From: Saccoglossus kowalevskii
Taxonomy: Eukaryota; Hemichordata; Enteropneusta; Harrimaniidae
Assembly (NCBI RefSeq): GCF_000003605.2
Contig: NW_003115454.1
Span: 42,254 to 67,301, forward strand
Reading direction: 5' to 3'
DNA: 25,048 nucleotides
The notes below the pieces were generated by a model, which ran no database searches, was not told the origin of the DNA, and was given only the letters and a program-made list of their open reading frames with translations. How positions within the stretch are numbered: position 1 is the first letter of the stretch; each line of letters opens with the position of its first letter. Both the position numbers and the translations under genes were made by a program. Shown here one piece after another: positions 8,713-18,800 of the stretch.

Positions 8713-11700
8713 TAGGTTCCTAAAGAAGTCACACACCAGTTTTCAATTATGTCTCACATCATGCTGAATCAAGATCCAGAAAAGGTGTATGTTCATGGCA
8801 TCTAAACTGTCCGCACCTGTGTGGCTGTGAAAAAGTTGAGGGGCCATTATTTCGTACAAGTTACATCAAAAGTTAACCATGACAAATGTATCTCTGCCAG
8901 TCTATGCATATGTGACATTAAACATACAAACACACACCACCAGACATTATCAGTATACGGTAAAAGTTTATTGTAGCGAATAGTGATAATTAATATATAA
9001 TATAATATACAATTATTTCGATCAATATTTAATACATAATGTTGACAGAATAGTAAGCATTTTGTTTGTTTAAGGTAGCAAGTTAGCCTTTCTTGATAAC
9101 AAAAATGTTGATACTTCTAACCAGAACAATAACAATCAATCAAACTTATTGAAAGCATATACTTCATAAATGAGTATTTAGTTTCTTTCAAATTATCGTT
9201 TCTAGTAGAGTAATTGTTTTTTCACAATTTTTAGTGTCACTATATCAATGTCTAGGTGTTCGGTGGGTATGTTTGTGTACAATACATGGTTATATAATTT
9301 ATTTGAGTGCCTTGCATCTGTGTATAAACTGTTCTATGCAATAATGGAACAAGTCATTGAAAATGTCCCCGTTAAATTTTTGAAAGTTCTTTTTGTACTC
9401 GTCATATCAAAGCGGAGATGTTGTCGCGAGCATGTCTTTGAAAATTGAGTCCCAATTGGCAAATACAACAGATTGTTTATCTACATCAAATTCGAACACG
9501 TGTTGCGTGACGCCCTTCCGGTTTAAGACATAGCAAAGAAAAACATAGATCACAAGTAAAAGTAAAACAAATTGAGATGCATGTCTATGTTATTGCACTT
9601 CCTAAAACTATTTAAAGTATGTTTGTGGATGGGAATGAGGCACTAAAATTACATTACCATACATCTCATAAATATGAATGCTTGTTGCCATGGTGCCCTA
9701 CAATAAATCTGTACATGGGGATTACAATGTTAAGATATGTGTAATGACGGAATTTGAGATTCTGGGATAGGGAATACAGCAATTGCAACTCTTTGTAATT
9801 GTATTGATAGTTCTGGATTAAAGTGGCTAACAGACCCTTTGTACAAGTCAAGCGCCCTCTTGTGTTGAATAATATGGTGAAGGCAGCGTTTTAAAATTTT
9901 CAGTTTTAATAAATATCAGTTCAAAATAATACAATTTAACGTTTGTCATGCCTCTAATTCAAATTTACATTGGCGTTGTTGTCAAACAATGGTGATCTAT
10001 CTGTGAATTACACTTGCCCATCTACATCATAAAATTAAAAAAAACTCCCCACAGTGGGGATAGTTCATCAGTGTATTAGTGTAATACGTCCATATCCCTA
10101 TAACCATATCTGACTGACGGTCGGTCGGTCGGAGAACATGTATCCTAACATGTATAACCTACGTACCAAATTTGAATGAAACCTGACAAAGCATGTCCAA
10201 AATACGACATTTAAAAAAAACAAGATGGCTGCCAGTCGGCAATCAAATCGCCAAACCACTGCATGTGCATTGGTGCCATAGTCAATTTAGACACGTGACA
10301 TAGGTGGCTTTGGGTGTTATATCTCCAAGTCACACTCATTCAGTTTCTAGAACACTTCAAGCAATTCAAAATGTTCTTTGAAATATCTTGGAAATATATG
10401 ACAATAGGTTCCAAGTACAATAAACATATGTTTATGTTCAAGTCACCCATACATTACTCTATAGTCCACTGAAATGGAACCTCCATGTTTTTCAACCCGA
10501 ACTTTGGTAACTAAGCAGTGCTTTGAATGTGGTATATATATCATACTATGGCAATATGTCTATAGCTATTCTCCTAGTCAATCTACTGCTCTCTTATCAT
10601 CGGTGAGAGAAGCCAACATCTTCTGTAGATGATAGGCACTTTGCATGGCAGTACCACCACAGGTCTCCCAAGGTATGCACTCACCAGTCCTATGTACCTC
10701 TCTTACCACGAACTGTGCACGGAATATCACATATCTTACTAGAATTACTTTGGTAGCCTCTCAACCAGTTCGTGCCAGCAACCATCAGAGCTTCAGATGT
10801 TAAGAATTATCCAGTATCACCACCACCTTCATACCACAACCCTTGAAGGCTTCTTAGACTGACAATTCAATTTCAGCTATGAACAAAGGTATTAGTATGA
10901 TCACATTTTAAATTGACAACTCGTTTGATTTGGTGCCCTGTTAAAAATGGGAGAGTGACATGCATATTAAATGGTAACATCATTCTATGTATACAATGTT
11001 CATATGAATTTCTCTTACTTAAACTAAGTAGTATAGAATACCTGTCAGTTGTTTAGTTTTCTTTTGCTCTTGTGGATTGTTTTGTCAATCATTGTCGGTC
11101 ATTTGTTTTGTGCCATTTAACTTGTAAATGACTATTTAGTGAAGTGCACTTGCCAGTTGTTCCGTTCTGGTGGATTTCTCTTGTGTTCTTAGAATGAAAA
11201 TTTCCTTATATGACTTTTCTCTAAAGACCTAAAGACCAGTTGTGCATGATAGTTCCGTGTGTAGTTTTCGTACATAAAATGCGAAAGGAACATAAATATT
11301 ATTTTGTATTCATGCATTTATGTTCTCGTTATCAGCATTTGCTGATTGTACATTATATATTAATGGATTAATTTTCAATTGATTTCATTTTCATGTGATC
11401 TTCATTGCATGTGCAGAAATCAAGGTGTCCGACAGAAACACCACAATGTAAAACAAAACAAAACATGTAATCAAAACATGCAAAGGCAAAACACGATATG
11501 AGGAAAGCCAATTGGTATTTGAATGTACAGTATATAATTATGTAATTTCAGATCTGAATAAAATTTGATGTAGCTAGCTGTCATTAATAATTCCTTGTGC
11601 TGGTGAGTAATCACCTCCAACTACATCTGGTCAACTACATGTGAAAATCATGTTCAAGTGGTATCCTTCTGATAGGATTTGTCAATAAATCAGAGTGTGC

Positions 11701-12889
11701 CTTACCACAAACCGACCTGTAATAATAGTTCTGATTGTTTTCCGTTTCTGTGACTTGCATAGTAATTGGTCAGATGTAGTTAGAGAAAATATGTACCATC
11801 GTCGATCAGAACTAACGCCAAAGTCTACACCCATATCACATGATATTCAGATTACTAGTACTACATTTTCTAATTTAATAAACATACTTTTTGTCTGACA
11901 GGATTTGTCACATGGTATATTTTAATTCTAGATCTACCTTTATAAGTTAGGGTATAATAGTTAACTGCCATTTAAGGCACAGATGCAGGTTCGTGGGTAT
12001 TTGGGAGTGAATTTTTTTTTTTTTTTGCTTTTTATTATCCAAGCAGTCTTGGCTATTGACTGTTAAAATTTTGTAGAATTGTGAATAGTGGAGCATACTC
12101 CACGATTTTAAAATATAGATAACAGGTGCAAACATTCTCTCTTTTGAATGCTTAGCAAGATTTAGCAAGGCTGTACATAAATAATAAAAAAGAAACATGG
12201 TGAAAAAAGAAATGACGGGATCTCCATATTATGCACTTTATTTACCTTTTAACAAAACGATAATACATTTAAATTTGGAACTGTTGCGGCCATTTTAATT
12301 ATGAGCATTAGAAAACTTCTTACTGAGTGAATTGTTATGCAAATTGGCAATTATCGCCGTCTGGTCATTGTTTTTGGTTGAACAGTGTTACAACAAACGT
12401 ACAGACAACTAGCCTGGGTGTTAATTTATGCATAAACTAGTGGAATTTGGGATGCTGCCCTGCAAAATTGACAACTGGTAGACAGTTTTCAAGACGGCAC
12501 TTTCTTCACAGTAAACAGATGTACCTATAAACCAATTTTGACAGGAAACAGAAGCATAGTTTAGAAGCTATTTTTTTTTAAATCACTTTTGACCAAAAAA
12601 GCACATTTTTGTGCATATTTCAAACTACAGTGACCATAACAAAAAATACTAACAAAATTTTAAAATTCATACAATAAGCTTTCCGAAAATATATAGTTTT
12701 GTGGACAAGGGAGGTCATCTTAGTTTCTTAATTAACTAATTAAAATACCTGTCAGGTAAACTGCATCTCTACCTTAACTGCATTATTTAACTACACGGTA
12801 TTAAATCCCATGAATGTGTCAGTTTTTTCTGGACGTTGATATTTTATAACATGTACTATGAAAACAAAAATAGCACTTGAAATAACAAA
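8713..12889. other. Intergenic, no gene recognised
   Basis: About 4.2 kb of AT-rich DNA between the DKK3-like gene and the minisatellite. No spliced or long open frame with recognisable content is seen. Part of it (about 10025-10560) looks like dispersed-repeat sequence: a 15-bp palindrome, a GGTC tandem run (10119-10132) and an AAGATGGCTGCC motif. I see no RNA gene. Confidence 0.5.
10046..10060. repeat. Perfect 15-bp hairpin TCCCCACAGTGGGGA
   Basis: Seven-base arms around a single A, followed by a region with dispersed-repeat character. It could mark the end of a small mobile element. Confidence 0.5.
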
Positions 12890-13367
12890 GACAACACTTT
12901 ATTTCCGAAATAGTTACATTGAAAATAAGCTGAACGCTACATTGTTGCACACAACTATCACAATACAGCGATCAATTGTTAATAAAATACGTTTATTATA
13001 GAAAAAACCTGTAAATAAAACATATAAATGGAAGAAGACAGAGATGTAATTTGTAAACAATGCAGCGAAAATAAATTGTATAGCGCCCACTGAATGTATG
13101 CATTTTTCCCTTCAAGTTAAAACAGTTATATCATTTACTTATGATTAAAATATTCCACCGTAACCTTTAACCTTGGCTAAATGGTCATGATAATACAATG
13201 AAGTCAGATTTCATTACACCATATTAAAATATATACTCAGAGATCGATCAATATGCCATTTACAAAATCCTACATATTGTAAAATTATGATGCATTATTG
13301 TGTATATACATTAATAACAGTATCGAGAGGTTTGTGAGAACCGAATAATCAAATTTGTGATTCTGGT
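12890..13367 (-). other. 3' UTR of the DKK3-like gene with polyadenylation signals
   Basis: Downstream of the TAA at 13370-13368 the minus strand has AATAAA at 12997-12992 and again at 12903-12898, giving a UTR of about 380-480 bases. The cleavage site is inferred. Confidence 0.5.
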
Positions 13368-15807
13368 TTACATGAATAACATATCAGGGCTTTGTTGGTT
13401 TGGGATGTCACCATCAGTTTTTCTATATGGACCTTGAAATATGAATGTATCGTCATCAGTCTTGTCCACATCAATTTTCTGGATGTCATGGTAACCATAT
13501 TCTTTATTTTCTCCAAATAATTCCGTCTCAATGCCTGTAGAAGCAGGCAATCGCATCTCATCATCATTGATCTTTTCGGTTTCTAGTGTATCCACTTCTT
13601 CCAAAAGTTTGTTTACGTTGATTTCTCCTACTTTATATTCGCTCATCCCTGCATTCTCTCCGTGAATCGATTCATCCGGGTTATATGGGTTTGAATTAGA
13701 CCCAAATTCGTTGAGTTCAGTGTATTGTTCATCGCCTGTTGGACGTTGAGCATGGTCATTATTTTGTGGTACAATTTCTAAATTTTCAGGAATTTCGGAG
13801 TGATATTCATTTTGTGTGTCATCAACAGGGACATTTTGTTGGTATGAGGCAGATGGCATGTCATTAATGCGAACAGGAGTGCCGATGTTATCTTGATAGC
13901 CTACATTGTTTTCATTTAATGTATCAATCATTCCAGGAACACTCTGTTGGTAAGGAACAGGTGCAATTTCTACATTTTGTCCAAACTGGTCCTCATTCTG
14001 CGTGCCAATATTTGTTTGATATTGATCAATGGGAACTTCATTAGCTTGGCCATAATTTGTAATCGTTTCGTGTGAGCTTTCAAACTGGCTTTCGCTTATC
14101 GTACCTACATCGTTTTGGTAAGATTCTAGTTCAATGTTACTCACAGGTTTAAAGTTTTCTTGGATACTTTCATAGGAATTATCTTTAAGCGTGTCAATAA
14201 TTGGAACATTTTGTTGGTAAGGGATGGGTTGACTTACAGGTGGGATAGCTTCTTGGATACTTTCATAGGAATTATCTTTAAGCGTGTCAATAATTGGAAC
14301 ATTTTGTTGGTAAGGGATGGGTTGACTTCCATATGTTTGACTTGCAGGTGGAATAGCTTCTTGGAGATTTTCATAGGAATTAGCCTTAAGTGGATCAATA
14401 ATTGGAACATTTTGTTGGTAAGTGACGGGTTGACTTTCATATGTTTGACTTGCAGGTGGGATAGCTTCTTGGAGATTTTCATAGGAATTATCCTTAAGTG
14501 GGTCAATAATTGGAACATTTTGTTGGTAAGGGACGGGTTGACTTTCATATGTTTGACTTGCAGGTGGGATAGCTTCTTGGAGATTTTCATAGGAATTATC
14601 CTTAAGTGGGTCAATAATTGGAACATTTTGTTGGTAAGGGATGGGTTGACTTTCATATGTTTGACTTGCAGGTGGGATAGCTTCTTGGAGATTTTCATAG
14701 GAATTATCCTTAAGTGGGTCAATAATTGGAACATTTTGTTGGTAAGGGATGGGTTGACTTTCATATGTTTGACCTGCAGGTGGGATAGCTTCTTGGATAC
14801 TTTCATAGGAATTATCTTTATGCGGGTCAATAATTGGAACATTTTGTTGGTAAGGGACAGGTTGACTTTCATATGTTTGACCTGCAGGTGGGATTGCTTC
14901 TTGGATACTTTCATAGGAATTATCTTTATGCGGGTCAATAATTGGAACATTTTGTTGGTAAGGGACGGGTTGACTTTCATATGTTTGACCTGCAGGTGGG
15001 ATAGCTTCTTGGATACTTTCATAGGAATTATCTTTAAGCTTGTCAATAATTGGAACATTATGTTGGTAAGGGACGGGTTGACTTTCATATGTTTGACCTG
15101 CAGGTGGGATAGCTTCTTGGAGATTTTCATAGGAATTATCCTTAAGCGGGTCAATAATTGGAACATTTTGTTGGTCAGAGGCGGGCTGATTTTCATACCG
15201 AATTTCGTTGAATTCCATAACATTTGGTGCATTGTCTATAGAAGGGTTGTATAAAGATGGATTTTCACGAATTTCACCAGAAGTCACAATATTCTGTTGG
15301 TAATGATCTTGAATAGCTGTGTTAAACTGCACATTTGACGTTACATCCTCAACCTTATTTACTGAGCTTTCACTAGAGTCCTTGTATGTCTCAAAAATAT
15401 CCTTCTGCATTTGCTTTAAGCTTGCTAGTTCTTCTTCAAGATGTTTCCCATCATCATCATCATCTATAGGATTAGTTTGAATGTCAGTTAAGTAACTGTC
15501 AACATCGCCATCTTCATCATCAGCCCAACTGCTCTCCGAGTCCCAGCTACTTGCCATCGATTCGCCTGCATCATTGTCGCCATTATCTGGATCATAATCT
15601 TCTTCTTCTTCACTAGAAAGGTCTTCAGTGTTTTCAAAATCATCATCTTGCTCTTCTTCGGTGTTTTCTTTTTCTTGAACCGATATGTATGCGTTTACTT
15701 GTGGATTCTGCATAGTGACGTCATTGATGGTGGTATCATGCCCCTCATTGTGGTTGGATGTATCTGTGACAGTCACCCTCTTGCACACAGTGTCACTGAA
15801 AAAGGCA
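13368..15807 (-). CDS. DKK3: DKK3-like gene, exon 5 (last cysteine plus about 800-residue tail)
   Basis: Acceptor TTCTTTTAG. The single base T completes Ser, followed by AFFSDTVCKRV, whose Cys (residue 310) is the tenth of domain 2. The remaining 804 residues have no Cys. In order: an acidic region (about 345-425, runs of Asp and Glu), a predicted helix (about 425-444, HLEEELASLKQMQKD), the 36-residue tandem array (508 to about 853), degenerate repeats with YQQNVP/YQQSVP cores (to about 990), and a C-terminal part with EYKVG (1025-1029) and a Leu/Glu helix. The exon join explains why the long open frame alone would lack any ATG start. Confidence 0.93.
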
Positions 15808-18800
15808 CTAAAAGAACAAAATAGTCAAGACATTAGTTCCATATAATTGGGAAGAACATTCAAAAGTGTATTTGGCGGATAAATAATCTAGGCAGATGAT
15901 CTTTAATTATTTCAAAATTATTTGTATTATTGTAGAAACTCTCTTTCATGAATGGACTACTCAGATTGATATATGCCATGTATTGTCCGACGCTACTGCA
16001 AGGCAGTATATGCTCAATCTTATCACCTGATATCTCTCCTTGATCTTAACTTTGAGGTCCATATATCATTCTTTTGTATATTGATTTTTGTGAAATCTCC
16101 AAAACTGATCATTTCCTTTCGTGTACCACAAAAATGTCTGTAATGCTGTACACATTAACTTATGTGTGTACTTTGTTCCATTGTTATAGATATATGTCCA
16201 TTGTACTTTGTTGACTATGGGTTTTGGATTAATTGATGGGTATATCAGGGCTACTTATTATACCATAATGCAAAATTGGTACTCTGACTCAGCCTGGGAA
16301 TCTGCATTGTATATCATATTGTAATGTTTCTTGCCAAGACAGGAACTGGCGCTCTGATTCAGCCTGGGAATCTGTATTGTATATCATTCTGTAATGTTTC
16401 TTGCCAAGACAGGAACTGGCGCTCTGATTCAGCCTGGGAATCTGTATTGTATATCATTCTGTAATGTTTCTTGCCAAGACAGGAACTGGCGCTTTGTTTC
16501 AGCCTGGGAATCTGTATTGTATATCATACTGTTATGTTCTTTTACCTGGACAGAAGCTGACACTAGGTCTCAGCCTAGGAATCTTTATAGTATATATTAC
16601 TGTAATGTTTCTTACCTCGATAAGGGCTGGCATTCTAACCCAGCAACGCAGGGACATTCACTGGGAGGTGTATTGATGATATTCGTGAAAAAAGATTCTC
16701 GTCCACGACTACAAGTCATTCCTTGTTCTCCCCTTGCCTTGCAAACTGTTGTCTGTAGACCTGTAGAGAAAAAACATTATTAATTTATAAACAACATACG
16801 AAGGTAATTAAGGCCACAGTGTGCGTGTAGCATTTGAGGAGAACGAAACCAGCCAATCAAAATGTCCACGCAATAAAAATTGCTAGCCCTTAATCTAAAG
16901 TTCCAAGAAGCAGTACAGTAGATTAATTCAATTTCGCTGTTGTTGTCGATTACCCACCTGGTTCGTAAGCACAGCACATATTATCTAAACAGTCACGGTC
17001 CTCATCACAGAATGTGCCAGAGTCTCCGGGGATAATGTCGGCATGGCAACGACCGAAGACGCACAGACTTCCGGGGCAGCACTCTGCGTCTCTGTTACAT
17101 ATCTCGTCTTCACCCATGCATCCTGCACACTCATTGGGCCAAAACCAGAAACCCATGTTGTCACAGAATTCGTTATCAGCACAATCGTTGTCATCCACAC
17201 AGTCAGCCTGCATTAAAATGACACAAGTTACCCAGTTCCAGTTCATGTTGACTATATACACACATTGTATTTGAGCTATACAGCTAAATAACATCGTTCA
17301 ATGTGAATTTGTGTTTGTCAAGCAAACTAAATGTCATTCTCGAAAGTGGACTGACGTAGTAGATGTAGTACAGCTTTACAAAACGCACTACAACACACAT
17401 GTTTCAGCTCGTTCAACAAAAACTAATACAAATGCTGTTACTGAAGGGTTTGCAATCACAGCTTTTTTTAGAAATTTCGCTTAAAGTGTTACTACTCCAA
17501 GCATTACCAATACACTACTGAACTGGTTCCATTAGTGGCGCGAAAACTGAAATTCCTTTTGACTATATGATTTACTGAATTTACCACGCAAGTGAACCAA
17601 TCTTAACTTCTAGACTGAACGAAGATTTCACGTTAGGTTAAAATGTACCAGAGACGTAAATATTGTAGAGCTGCTTTTGTTGATTTTGAATGTGACCAAA
17701 ACAATCTTGAAATGAATACGAGCTTCAATTGGGAGCAAGTGTAAATTTATAAGTATTTTAATATAGCCTGTATTCTTGGGGGCGGAGCTGCGTCACAGAA
17801 CGTTCCACGTTGCTAAGACGCGCGCCGCTGTACCATGTATTTCTATGGGCCCTGTGCGAGCTGCTAAGGAACGCCGGACGAGAAGCCGATGAAAACAACT
17901 AAAGTCGGGGAAAGAGCACAAACTCAACTTTGAAATAATCCTGAGCAACCAAGGGTATATATGTAGTAATTGTAGGGATAATCTACCCCCAAAGTAAGTT
18001 TTCTATGAGTTGTTGGCATTTGTTAACCGTGATGATTGCGGATGTCTGCCCTGTAAATAATGTGAGAATATGACATGGTTGAAAATTTACTAACCCAGTG
18101 GAAACACGGATATATGCAAAACTCAATTCTTTTGCGGATACGTTCGAAACTTTACCAGCATTTGATGTTGACACTCACCAGTATAGATGCATATATGTAT
18201 TACGTGCATACGATATTTACAATGTACCCGTTAGGCATTTCTCATAATCAACTGTTAACGGTGATGGCGCACCTAATTTGAACAGCGCCATCACATGATG
18301 ATAACATACCTTTTCGTCCATCCACTCAGATGATGAAGACATAAATTCATCCATTGAACTCGAAGTGTCGTCTTCTTCTTCCTGAATAAACTCATCGAAT
18401 TCCAGTCTGCTATCAATATCCGACTCTTTCGCTTTGCTGTCACTTCCTAATAGATTCGTTGTCGTGAAGACAGCCAGACCAGCACTGTTGTTTACCGTCA
18501 ACTTAACAACTGTTGTATTTTTCTGCATCAGCATACCGCCCATTTTCACAATTTCCGAAGTTGTATTTGTGTAATTCGGTGGCAGCAATTCAACATTTCT
18601 TATCTTAGGGTCAGACACTGTGTACAAAGTGAGAATAATACAACGTTCAAATCAAAATATTTATATAATATTATACCCCAATATTTCTTATATGTTCTCA
18701 AACTGGTGAGGTGCAAAACAGTATGACTGTATTTTATAACATTTGTTTTCTATTATCGGAGTCGTTACCGTTGTAGTAAAAACACTTATATTTATCTTAC

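Noticed and set aside
14234..15232. Second minus-strand frame of 332 codons across the same repeats
   Set aside because: Out of frame with the DKK3-like exon; a basic, Met/Leu/Lys-rich shadow of the array with no splice support.
14160..15254. Plus-strand open frame of 364 codons with repeats
   Set aside because: Antisense shadow of the 108-bp coding array; a unit length divisible by three with no stops keeps other frames open.
16394..16783. Plus-strand frames of 129 and 70 codons
   Set aside because: They are made by the 70-bp intronic minisatellite and the antisense of exon 4.
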